This document shows, in pieces, positions 17,392 through 25,133 of a stretch of 64,000 nucleotides of DNA (within the stretch, counting starts at the first letter, position 1; each line of letters begins with the position of its first letter). Where the stretch lies: assembly GCA_040757335.1 (NCBI GenBank), contig JBFLXB010000008.1, positions 1 to 64,000 on the forward strand, in the 5' to 3' direction. Made by a program: the position numbers and the translations under genes. This DNA comes from Nitrospirota bacterium (lineage in GTDB: Bacteria; Nitrospirota; Nitrospiria; 2-01-FULL-66-17). The notes under the pieces are model-generated. The model saw nothing but the letters and a program-made list of their open reading frames with translations, made no database searches and was not told where the DNA came from.

Positions 17392-20300
17392 CGAGACAAC
17401 GGTTTGTCCTGGTCTTGGTGCTCGGCTTGGCAATCGGGTTGCCCCTGAGTGCCGCAGCGGCCACCGAGTGCCCGGAATGGTCGGCCAAGATCGTGTCGAT
17501 CGAAGGGCGCGTGGAAGCGTTGCGCACGGGCGACGCGACCTGGCAGGCCGTGACGCTCAACGATACCTATTGCCCCGATGATCGGGTGCGAACGCTGGAG
17601 AACAGCCGCGCCGCGATCCAACTGCAGAACGAAACCATCATCCGTCTTGATCAGAACACCACGGTCCGGTTCTCAGGCCTGGATCCGCAAAGTCCGACCT
17701 TGCTCGAACTCATACGCGGAAGCGCGTTCTTCTTGAGCCGATTTCCGCGGACATTGACCATCGAGACCCCGTTTGTGAACGCGGCCAGCGGTGGCACCGA
17801 ATTCCACATCGAGGTGAACGAGGAGGATCAAACCACCACCATCACGGTGATCGAAGGGCAGATGAACGTGACCAATGAATCCGGAAGCACGGTGGTTACG
17901 GCCGGTCAAGCCGCGGTGGCCAAAGCCGGCCAAGCCCCGGTGCTTCGTGTGGTGGTCCGCGCCAGAGACGCGATCCAATGGGCGTTGTACTACCCGCCGG
18001 TCTTGAGCCTGCGGGAGCTTCGCCTGGGCGCAACCGAAGGCCTGCTGGAGACGGACTGGCGCGCGATGGTCCAGCGCTCCGTCGAGGCGTACAGAGAGAA
18101 CGACGTGGCGAAAGCCTTCTCCGCAATCGAAGGCGCACCAGAGGACATTGCTGATGCTGGATTCTACACCTATCGCGCTTCGCTCTCGCTCTCGGTCGGC
18201 CGGGTGGACCAGGCCCGAGCCGACATTGACAAAGCGCTAGGACTCGCCCCGCGCGATGGCCTGGCGCTCGCCCTGCAATCGATCATCGCCGTGGTGCAGA
18301 ACGAGCCGGACCAGGCGCTGAAATTGGCAACCGAGGCTACCCAGGCTGCGCCGGATTCCGTGAGCGTGCGTATCGCGCTCTCCTACGCCCAGCAGGCCAA
18401 CTTCAACCTGACTGAGGCACTGGCGGCTGCGAAAGAAGCAGTAAAGCTTGATCCCGAGGCATCCTTGGCGTGGGCGAGACTGGCCGAACTGTGGATGGGC
18501 CAGGGTGACCTGGACGAGGCGCTGGACGCCGCCAAGAAGGCCGAAGCGTTAAATCCGCGGGAGGTGCGCATTCAAACGGTTCTGGGATTTGCGTATCTTA
18601 CCCAAATCAAAATCGACGCAGCCAGGAACGCCTTTCAGAAAGCCATTGCCCTCAACTCCGCAGATCCGTTGCCAAGACTGGGCCTCGGACTGGCCAGGAT
18701 CCGTAAGGGAGATCTTGAACAGGGTCGTAAAGAGATCGAGATCGCCGCCACACTCGATCCCAACAACGCGTTGATTCGCAGCTACCTGGGCAAGGCCTAC
18801 TACGAAGAGAAACGCGATCCCCAGGCTGCGATCCAATTGGACATGGGCAAAGAACTGGATCCCATGGACCCAACGCCATATCTCTACGACGCGATTCGCA
18901 AGCAGACCATTAACCGCCCGGTGGAGGCGCTGCACGACCTGCAGGAATCAATCAAACTCAACGACAACCGCGCGGTCTACCGGTCACAGTTACTGTTGGA
19001 CAAGGATCTCTCGTCCCGCAGTGTGAGCCAGGCGCGAATCGCGGAGGATCTCGGATTCGGGCAACTCGCCCTGTCAGAGGGGTGGAAATCGGTGAACACC
19101 GACCCGACGAACTACTCCGCCCACCGCTTCCTCGCCGACTCCTACGCCGCCCTTCCCAACTCCGAAATCGCCAGACAGAGCGCGCTACTTCAGAGCCAAC
19201 TCCTGCAACCGCTTAATAGCAATCCGATTCAGCCGAGCCTCAGCGACGATTCGGCCCTCTCGCCGGGTACCGGCCCTGCTAACCCCTCGTTCAACGAATA
19301 CACACAGCTCTTCGACCGGAACCGGGCGCAGCTCCTCGCCTCCGGGATCGTCGGCAATCAGGATACCTGGGGAGAGGAGCTCGTCGCCACTGGCCTCTAT
19401 GATCAGTACTCCGTGAGCCTTGGTCAGTTCCGTTATAGAACACAGGGATTCCGGGAAAACGCAGACATTGATCAACAGATCTACAATGGCTTCATTCAGG
19501 TTGCCTTGACTACGAAGCTTAGTATTCAAGGTGAAGCTCGTGTCAATGATAGCAACAACGGTTATCTTGCCATGAGCTTTGATCCTGATCTTTATTCACC
19601 GACGCGTGTGACGGACACAAGAACTGAAACGTATCGGTTAGGTCTCCACTACAGCCCCTCATCGAAATCCGATTTCATCGTTTCCGGCGTGTACCAGAAG
19701 TCCGAGGTGAATCTGACTGATCAGACTCTTATCCTCGCTCCCCCCGATTTCGGGTCAATGGATGCGTCTTCAAGCACGGGGCGGACCGTTGAAGGCCAGT
19801 ATCTTCTCCACCTCGCACGGCTTAGTCTTATAGCAGGCGGGGGGTACTACACGGAGCCCACAAGCGCCGAGTTCAACGCGATTGATTCCAGTACACTTCC
19901 CCCAACGATTTTCGCATCATCTCAGAACACTCAGAAGCGTCATTCCAATGTTTACCTCTATTCACTCATTCATCTTCCGACGCATCTGACCCTCGCATTA
20001 GGAGGAAGCGTTGACCGGCTTCGGCTTGATGTTCAAGCTGATTTCGGCGGCTATGAACTCCAGCCGGAGCAATTCAACCCCAAACTGGGAGTGACATGGG
20101 ATCTGACAGGGTCGAACACGCTACGCCTCGCGTATTTCCGCACGATGAAACGAACACACGTCTCAGATCAAACCATCGAACCAACCCAAGTAGCTGGCTT
20201 TCAGCAGTTCTTCCAGGATTCTAACGACGGTACCGAATCCGCAGAATACGGAGTTGGCATCGATCAGCGGTTCTCTTCCGACCTCTATGGAGGGATAGAG

Positions 20301-20819
20301 TACACCAGACGAGATTTGGATCTTCCCCTCCCAACCTTTTCTACGCCACCCACCGTCGACTACCAGCACGAGAGCATAAAAAGAGGCCGTGCGTATCTCT
20401 ACTGGAGTCCTCACGTCCAAACGACGGCCACCGCGGAATACTTCTACGATAAGATGAGCGGCGACCTGTCCTTTTTTACATCCGAAGTAACAACTCATCG
20501 GATTCCCCTGGGGCTCAATTTCCATCACCCCCGAGGATTCTTTGCAAAGGTGATGGCTTCCTATGTGAACCAGGACGGAGAGTTTATAGATCCCACAACT
20601 TTCGGTTTTGAACCTGGTAAGAGTGAATTCTGGATCTGGGATGTGTCAATTGGCTACCGTCTACCTAGACGGCTCGGGATCATCACCATAGGTGCCGAAA
20701 ACCTTTTTGATCGACAATTCCTGTACGAGGACGTGGGGAATCCCCTGACGAATCCAGATCAGGCTCCGCAAATTCAACCAGCGAGATTCATTTTTGCAAA
20801 GGTGACGCTAGCATTCTAA
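17388..20819 (+). CDS. FecR domain-TPR-outer-membrane barrel fusion protein
   Basis: A 1143-residue exported protein. Signal peptide 1-24, a FecR-like beta domain at about 30-200 (IEGRVEALRTGDATW, TPFVNAASGGTEFHI), about eight TPR-type helical repeats at roughly 215-500, a linker, then from about 640 a series of amphipathic beta strands ending in a TonB-receptor-like terminus (GAENLFDRQFLYED and a last residue Phe). No plug domain or TonB box was noticed. The barrel half is visibly more A/T-rich than the front half, suggesting domain acquisition. It is the last gene of the CHASE2 signalling operon, so it may be the surface output or the sensor of that pathway. Confidence 0.82.
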   Translation: MTRQRFVLVLVLGLAIGLPLSAAAATECPEWSAKIVSIEGRVEALRTGDATWQAVTLNDTYCPDDRVRTLENSRAAIQLQNETIIRLDQNTTVRFSGLDPQSPTLLELIRGSAFFLSRFPRTLTIETPFVNAASGGTEFHIEVNEEDQTTTITVIEGQMNVTNESGSTVVTAGQAAVAKAGQAPVLRVVVRARDAIQWALYYPPVLSLRELRLGATEGLLETDWRAMVQRSVEAYRENDVAKAFSAIEGAPEDIADAGFYTYRASLSLSVGRVDQARADIDKALGLAPRDGLALALQSIIAVVQNEPDQALKLATEATQAAPDSVSVRIALSYAQQANFNLTEALAAAKEAVKLDPEASLAWARLAELWMGQGDLDEALDAAKKAEALNPREVRIQTVLGFAYLTQIKIDAARNAFQKAIALNSADPLPRLGLGLARIRKGDLEQGRKEIEIAATLDPNNALIRSYLGKAYYEEKRDPQAAIQLDMGKELDPMDPTPYLYDAIRKQTINRPVEALHDLQESIKLNDNRAVYRSQLLLDKDLSSRSVSQARIAEDLGFGQLALSEGWKSVNTDPTNYSAHRFLADSYAALPNSEIARQSALLQSQLLQPLNSNPIQPSLSDDSALSPGTGPANPSFNEYTQLFDRNRAQLLASGIVGNQDTWGEELVATGLYDQYSVSLGQFRYRTQGFRENADIDQQIYNGFIQVALTTKLSIQGEARVNDSNNGYLAMSFDPDLYSPTRVTDTRTETYRLGLHYSPSSKSDFIVSGVYQKSEVNLTDQTLILAPPDFGSMDASSSTGRTVEGQYLLHLARLSLIAGGGYYTEPTSAEFNAIDSSTLPPTIFASSQNTQKRHSNVYLYSLIHLPTHLTLALGGSVDRLRLDVQADFGGYELQPEQFNPKLGVTWDLTGSNTLRLAYFRTMKRTHVSDQTIEPTQVAGFQQFFQDSNDGTESAEYGVGIDQRFSSDLYGGIEYTRRDLDLPLPTFSTPPTVDYQHESIKRGRAYLYWSPHVQTTATAEYFYDKMSGDLSFFTSEVTTHRIPLGLNFHHPRGFFAKVMASYVNQDGEFIDPTTFGFEPGKSEFWIWDVSIGYRLPRRLGIITIGAENLFDRQFLYEDVGNPLTNPDQAPQIQPARFIFAKVTLAF

Positions 20820-20919
20820 CTGCAAAAGAGGGAGGTGCACAAATGGATGGCTAAGCTAGGAAACTAGTGTCCATGCGTGACAACACCGCCTAACAACTCC
20901 AACCAGTGGGAGGCTCTAA

Positions 20920-21141
20920 ATGACCGCACAGAGAGAGCATGGGAGAGAACGAAAGGGACCGCCGAGTTACGCACACAGACACTCATGTCAACCGGACTGT
21001 CCTCCTGGTTTTCACGCTGTAGAGTATTGTGGGCAGTGGGTATGTATGCCTGACGACGACAGGGGAGACCCACCGGGTTGCCAGCCAGGTTATCACCCCG
21101 AGTGGAAGCCAGGATATGGTTGGGTATGCGTGCCCAACTGA
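20920..21141 (+). CDS. Small cysteine-rich protein
   Basis: A 73-residue protein without signal peptide. After a basic, polar N terminus come two related modules, CPPGFHAVEYCGQWVCMPD and CQPGYHPEWKPGYGWVCVPN, sharing the pattern C-x-PG-[FY]-H ... G-x-WVC-x-P. A GGGAGG ribosome site lies about 8 nt before the ATG. The paired cysteines suggest disulfides or metal binding. I do not recognise the family. It precedes two micro-ORFs and a secreted metalloprotease; a role as pro-region-like inhibitor or metal carrier is speculation. Confidence 0.6.
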   Translation: MTAQREHGRERKGPPSYAHRHSCQPDCPPGFHAVEYCGQWVCMPDDDRGDPPGCQPGYHPEWKPGYGWVCVPN

Positions 21142-21212
21142 CCTGCATGGGCCAAATGATAGCCAGAAGGTCTGTGAGGCGCCATGGTTGGGTCCAGGAC
21201 GAGAACGGGCCG

Positions 21213-21275
21213 ATGTGCAAGCTGCTCTATCGAGATAGATGTGATCGTGACTGTGACCCAACAAAGTCTGAGTGA
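21213..21275 (+). CDS. Candidate micropeptide 1 (MCKLL...RCDRDCD)
   Basis: A 20-codon reading frame encoding MCKLLYRDRCDRDCDPTKSE. It lies in a stretch of about 75 bp (21183-21258) that is imperfectly repeated at 21418-21498, where a second such peptide is encoded. It may be the tail of a longer, decayed frame that runs in from 21078 (GWVQDENG before the Met). Weak evidence for translation. Confidence 0.3.
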   Translation: MCKLLYRDRCDRDCDPTKSE

Positions 21276-21447
21276 AGTGAGGCCACCTGCCGAGGTAATC
21301 ACAACACTCGGTGGGTGGTCGCACCCTCTACGAGGCCGCGGATATGGTGGCAAGGAAAGCTCGCACAGGTGGATCAGGTAGCGCGACCTGAGGGACAGTA
21401 CGGGCCACCTATGGCGCATCGTCGGGTCCAGGAGGGAGGACCTGCAG

Positions 21448-21522
21448 ATGAAGAAACTGCTGCTTTGTCGAGAAAGATGTGATCGCGACCTCTCACGAGG
21501 CACCTCGGCGGTGGGAACATGA
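21448..21522 (+). CDS. Candidate micropeptide 2, coupled to the protease gene
   Basis: A 24-codon frame beginning MKKLLLCRERCDRD. It has a strong ribosome site (AGGAGGGAGGA at 21430-21440, 7 nt before the ATG), and its TGA overlaps the ATG of the metalloprotease gene as ATGA. It resembles micropeptide 1 (M-x-KLL, R-CDRD). The protease gene has no separate ribosome site of comparable strength, so translation of this frame may be needed for protease synthesis. Confidence 0.5.
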   Translation: MKKLLLCRERCDRDLSRGTSAVGT

Positions 21523-23303
21523 GCGCCGTGCGTTTGCAGGGGCTGAGAGGTTCGGAGAGTTTCCTCGCGGGGGGCGTGCTTTGTGTGGGAATAGTCGTAG
21601 CTGGGGCGGTGTTAGCAAGTACTCCACAGGGAGCGCCCCTACTGTGGCATCCGTCCGAAGTGGCGGGCGACGCGCCGCGATTACCCGAGACCATCCGAAT
21701 ACGTCCAATTACGCTTGATCTCACCCAGCTAACGTCGGCCAAGAACGCCCAATTCACACTCCTGCTACCTGACGGCATGTCACTGACCGTCGTTAAGGCA
21801 GGCGAGGAGCGCGTGGGAGAGCGCGGCTTCGTATGGCGTGGCAAGGTGGTAGGCGATCCTGACAGCTTTGTGACTTTCTCGGTTGTTAACGAATCGGTGC
21901 TGGGCACTGTCATCACTTCGACAGGGAAGTTCTACCGGCTGCGTAGTGGCAAAGGCGGCGTTCGGTTCGTCGAGGAGGTCGATCCAGCCAAAGTCCCCCG
22001 TCCTAGGCTCGATCCGACGCCGCGGGCGATGGGCAGACGCGACGATTTCCAAGCGAAGCCTGTTTCTCAGTGCGCTGACGGGCGGCAGATCGACGTTCTG
22101 GTCCTTTATACTCGGGCTGCAAAGGTGGGTGCCTGCAGCGCTGCAGGCGTGTCCTCCAGTGCCTGCGGACCTGACGAAATCGAGAATACTGTGACCATGG
22201 CAGTCGGAGAGGCCATTACGTCCTACGGCGAAAGCGATATCGACCTGGGAATTAACTTGCTCCCTATCATGCAGATCGATGGGACGTACACGGAATCTAA
22301 CAGTCTCCAAACGGACAAGGATAACCTCAAAGGAGGCGCTATCACGGTCAATGGCACGAGCATTCCAATTCTCCGCAATCAGAGCCACTATGCAGCCGAC
22401 GCGGTGGTGCTCATTGTTGAAAACGGCAACGATAGTCAAGGCAAGGCCGACCAAATGAATGAAATCCAATGCTCCCAAGGGGACCCACAATGCGCACAAG
22501 GAGATGTGCAAAGCTGGCATGTCATACCAAGCCATGATAAATATGCTGCCGTTGTTGTACGCGAATGGGCAACCAGTATCCAGCTCGGTCACCTATTCGC
22601 TCACGAGCTGGGGCACGTCTTGGGAGCGCGTCACGAGTGGGGCAACGCTACCGAATCACTTGTGCCAACCGCTACCTTCACCCCCACTAACCATGCTGGA
22701 ACCTACAACCATGGGCATGGCGAACCACCATCAGGAGCCAACACTGGCTGGTACACGATGATGGCTAGTGGTGTGATAGATACAACGCCCACCACGTATT
22801 GCCCGGCAGCCTGTATCCACGTGCCGATTTGGTCGAATCCGAACAAAACGTACGGAGGGGTTCCGACCGGCCGTGCGACTGGCGCGAAGCCGGAGAACAA
22901 CGCGAAGAGGCTCAATGAGTCTGGCCCCCTGGTGGCCGATTACTTCTGTCATATCACTCGGCCGGACCCAAATCCACCAATCATCTCCAAGGTGGCCGTC
23001 GTGAACATCCAATTCAATTCGGCCGACATCACCTGGATAACCAATAAGGCGTCCAATTCCCGAGTCGAGTACGGACCGACTCCAGCGTACGGGTCGTCCA
23101 CAATGCTGGATCCGGCCTTGGTGACAAGCCACAGCGTCTCACTCTCCGGTCTATCCGCCTCCACCACCTACCATTACCGGGTTAAGAGCGTCGATGTGGG
23201 CGGTAGATGGTCCGTCTCTGGCGGCTACAGCTTCACAACTTCACCTCACGGCCGGCCGGTCGAGAAGCCACCATCTCCGCCGGGCTCAATGCGAGTGCAA
23301 TGA
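21519..23303 (+). CDS. Secreted reprolysin-like zinc metalloprotease with FN3 domain
   Basis: A 594-residue protein. The N terminus has a signal or anchor helix (about residues 14-34), then a propeptide-like beta region to about 185. The catalytic domain (about 190-460) contains the metzincin motif HELGHVLGARH (His362, Glu363, His366, His372) with the following Met-turn candidate YTMMASG. Cysteine pairs typical of export follow (YCPAAC). A fibronectin type III-like domain is at about 485-580 (SRVEYGPTPAYG, TTYHYRVKSVD). It belongs with the M12B-like bacterial peptidases. The start at 21519 is coupled to the preceding micro-ORF. Probably secreted or surface-attached; target unknown. Confidence 0.82.
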   Translation: MSAVRLQGLRGSESFLAGGVLCVGIVVAGAVLASTPQGAPLLWHPSEVAGDAPRLPETIRIRPITLDLTQLTSAKNAQFTLLLPDGMSLTVVKAGEERVGERGFVWRGKVVGDPDSFVTFSVVNESVLGTVITSTGKFYRLRSGKGGVRFVEEVDPAKVPRPRLDPTPRAMGRRDDFQAKPVSQCADGRQIDVLVLYTRAAKVGACSAAGVSSSACGPDEIENTVTMAVGEAITSYGESDIDLGINLLPIMQIDGTYTESNSLQTDKDNLKGGAITVNGTSIPILRNQSHYAADAVVLIVENGNDSQGKADQMNEIQCSQGDPQCAQGDVQSWHVIPSHDKYAAVVVREWATSIQLGHLFAHELGHVLGARHEWGNATESLVPTATFTPTNHAGTYNHGHGEPPSGANTGWYTMMASGVIDTTPTTYCPAACIHVPIWSNPNKTYGGVPTGRATGAKPENNAKRLNESGPLVADYFCHITRPDPNPPIISKVAVVNIQFNSADITWITNKASNSRVEYGPTPAYGSSTMLDPALVTSHSVSLSGLSASTTYHYRVKSVDVGGRWSVSGGYSFTTSPHGRPVEKPPSPPGSMRVQ

Positions 23304-23311
23304 ATATGACC

Positions 23312-23342
23312 AAAAGGGGCAGGAAGGGAGACGTCCCCTTTT
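23312..23342 (+). terminator. Terminator after the metalloprotease gene
   Basis: AAAAGGGG (23312-23319) pairs with CCCCTTTT (23335-23342), a perfect 8-bp stem whose 3' arm ends in T residues, 9 nt after the protease stop codon. Confidence 0.7.
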
Positions 23343-23478
23343 ATATGCTCTTCCCGTTTTCTATGCTTCTACATTCGCAAGCACCTGCTGCGGTGACGGA
23401 GCCCGCCCGTACCTGAATCTCGATCGCACGGCGTCGGAATCCAATGCTCTAGACCTCGGCCACAGCCGCGCGCGGAGT

Positions 23479-23515
23479 GTATCTCATCGGACTCCTCGGT
23501 TATCCGTACAGATAG
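23479..23515 (+). promoter_or_regulatory. Tandem palindromic enhancer site B
   Basis: GTATCT-catc-GGACTC (23479-23494) is followed 21 bp later by TTATCC-gtac-AGATAG (23500-23515), the same paired layout as site A. It aligns over 38 bp with site C at 24879 (TGTATCT-x-ATCGGA-x-TC ... GTTATCC ... AGATA). The right end is 131 bp upstream of the sigma-54 promoter at 23647. Confidence 0.65.
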
Positions 23516-23646
23516 CACTTGCATCAGAGTGAGCCGCTTCTCTTCAGCGTTCTAAGGCACGCCTCCGAACCGTAGCCCCTCATAAGTCTCGACTCTGCAA
23601 GCATTTCGGGCCGACCACGCACGGTCACCTTCAGCGCGCGTCTCCT

Positions 23647-23662
23647 TGGCACGCATGCTGCT
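23647..23662 (+). promoter_or_regulatory. Sigma-54 promoter of the cupredoxin unit
   Basis: TGGCACGCATGCTGCT matches TGGCACG-N4-TTGCT at every position except one (T to C at position 12). It lies 52 bp before the 30-residue membrane peptide gene. The region 23343-23478 before the enhancer site holds nothing else I can name. Confidence 0.8.
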
Positions 23663-23714
23663 ACTTCATTTCATCGTCGTAAGTTGAACGAGTTGAGCAG
23701 GGGAGGTGAGGGGC

Positions 23715-23807
23715 ATGAACCGTGTGGACATTCAAATGGCGTTGGCCCAGTTGCTGTTCGCTGGGATGGGTGCGGCGTTTCTGGTTGGGGTTTTGATAGT
23801 TGGTTGA
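23715..23807 (+). CDS. 30-residue single-helix membrane peptide
   Basis: ATG 23715 follows the strong ribosome site GGGGAGGTGAGGGG. The peptide has a short polar start (MNRVDIQ) and then one hydrophobic helix rich in Gly, Ala and Val up to the stop at 23805-23807. It lies between a sigma-54 promoter and a cupredoxin gene, 40 nt before the latter. It has the size of subunit-like peptides such as CydX, but no homology can be claimed. Confidence 0.6.
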   Translation: MNRVDIQMALAQLLFAGMGAAFLVGVLIVG

Positions 23808-23847
23808 ACGCTCTCGACGGACGTTCGTCGAGAAAGGAGTGAAGAAC

Positions 23848-24225
23848 ATGAACGCACAAACTTCTATGAGCGCGATGTTGGTGGCTGGGCTGCTCTTGGT
23901 GTTCGGGGCCGTGGCGAGTCCTGGGGCCGAAGCTGCGGATACGGTGGTGATGCACGCGGGATGGGGAGAGTTTGCGCCGCAGGTGACGACGATCGAGGTG
24001 GGTGAGCGCGTCACGTGGGTGAATGACAGTCGCATGGACGACATCTTTGTCACCGCGGCCCGGCCGGCGGCGGGGCACGCGATCGGGTGGCAGGCGGTCC
24101 TTGAGATGAACGCGGTGGTCCATCCTGGTAGCACCTACACGCATCGGTTTAAGGAGCCCGGAGCCTACTATTACTACTGTGCTGGCCACAGGGATATGTG
24201 GGGGATCGTCATCGTGGAAGAGTAG
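23848..24225 (+). CDS. Periplasmic cupredoxin-like protein
   Basis: A 125-residue protein with a signal peptide (about 1-30, ending GAEA) and a plastocyanin/azurin-type fold signature: VGERVTWVND at about 51-60 and YYYYCAGHRDMWG near the C terminus, giving Cys111, His114 and Met117 as copper ligands. The fourth ligand, a histidine normally a few residues after VTWVND, is replaced by DD (SRMDDIFVT). AAAGGAG lies before ATG 23848. It is expressed with the membrane peptide from the sigma-54 promoter at 23647. Copper binding with altered geometry, or electron transfer lost, are both possible. Confidence 0.75.
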   Translation: MNAQTSMSAMLVAGLLLVFGAVASPGAEAADTVVMHAGWGEFAPQVTTIEVGERVTWVNDSRMDDIFVTAARPAAGHAIGWQAVLEMNAVVHPGSTYTHRFKEPGAYYYYCAGHRDMWGIVIVEE

Positions 24226-24301
24226 GTCCCTCTCGCGCGAGGCGATGCCCTGAGACGGGTGAAATCAGAGGATCAGGCTACTTACCGGGAAGGAGCGTAC
24301 G

Positions 24302-24787
24302 ATGCAGTCCACTAATGGAGCGGCGACACGCGATGCTGTGCACCGGGCTGAAGGGACTCCGAGTCGCGGCACCCTATCGGCTGTTTCGCTCAGCCCCAAG
24401 ATCCGGCGCGTTGTGTTGCATCTTGCGCAATGTTTCTTGCAGCCCATCTCGCTTCGTCAGGCCTCGGCGGTGGTCGATATTCATCCCGATTACTTGAGCC
24501 GCCGATTTAAACGCGAGACCGGGATCGGGCTCCACGATTACCTCTTGACGTTGCGCCTCCAGCGCGCAACCGCTCTGCTTGTGAAGACAACGAAAAGCAT
24601 CAAAGAAATCAGCGCCGAAGCCGGCTTCCGGGATCCGCAGGTGTTTTCCAAAGCATTCAAGCGGCGGATGGGCTGCCCGCCCACCGTCTACCGGGATCGC
24701 AATTTTCTGTTTTCCGGAATCCCGGCAGCCCAGCTTGCCGACAGCTTTCAGGCAAATAGATCCGGTAGCGCGCCCTCTCTCAATTGA
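24302..24787 (+). CDS. AraC-family transcriptional regulator (short)
   Basis: A 161-residue protein that is little more than the double helix-turn-helix of AraC regulators (about residues 35-130): LRQASAVVDIHPDYLSRRFKRETG in the first and SIKEISAEAGFRDPQVFSKAFKRRMG in the second, ending with the usual PxxYR. There is no ligand-binding N-terminal domain. AAGGAG lies 6 nt before ATG 24302. It follows the cupredoxin gene by 76 nt and may be co-transcribed with it. Confidence 0.85.
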   Translation: MQSTNGAATRDAVHRAEGTPSRGTLSAVSLSPKIRRVVLHLAQCFLQPISLRQASAVVDIHPDYLSRRFKRETGIGLHDYLLTLRLQRATALLVKTTKSIKEISAEAGFRDPQVFSKAFKRRMGCPPTVYRDRNFLFSGIPAAQLADSFQANRSGSAPSLN

Positions 24788-24878
24788 ACTGAACGGCTTC
24801 GTTTTCGTTCCGGCCCAAGGTGCGGTCGTTTGCAGGTCGCACCTTGGCCGCGGTGACCTCGACGCCAGCACGCAACCT

Positions 24879-24916
24879 GTATCTGATCGGATTCGCCCTG
24901 TTATCCATCGAGATAC
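24879..24916 (+). promoter_or_regulatory. Tandem palindromic enhancer site C
   Basis: GTATCT-gatc-GGATTC (24879-24894) and, 22 bp later, TTATCC-atcg-AGATAC (24901-24916). It is nearly the same sequence as site B. Its right end is 132 bp upstream of the sigma-54 promoter at 25049, against 131 bp at site B. Confidence 0.65.
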
Positions 24917-25048
24917 CGTTTTGGGGGTCCCAAGGTCTTTTGTTTCGATGCACTTTGACGCCGCACTCGAGGTAGTCCATCGATAAGTGCTTGTCGTGTC
25001 GGTCATTTTGATCTGACCGACCCCAACGATCTCTAGCGGAAGCCGTTC

Positions 25049-25064
25049 CGGCACGTTTGCTGCA
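25049..25064 (+). promoter_or_regulatory. Sigma-54 promoter of the zinc-finger/SARP gene
   Basis: CGGCACGTTTGCTGCA fits (T)GGCACG-N4-TTGCA with GG and GC correctly spaced and only the first base and position 12 differing. It is 69 bp before the gene. Between 24788 and here there is no protein gene, only enhancer site C. Confidence 0.78.
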
Positions 25065-25133
25065 GCTGTTTTGGCAACAAGAAGGGACCAAGACCTCCAA
25101 TCCTCGCGGGCCAGTGACGAAGGAAACTGTCTG

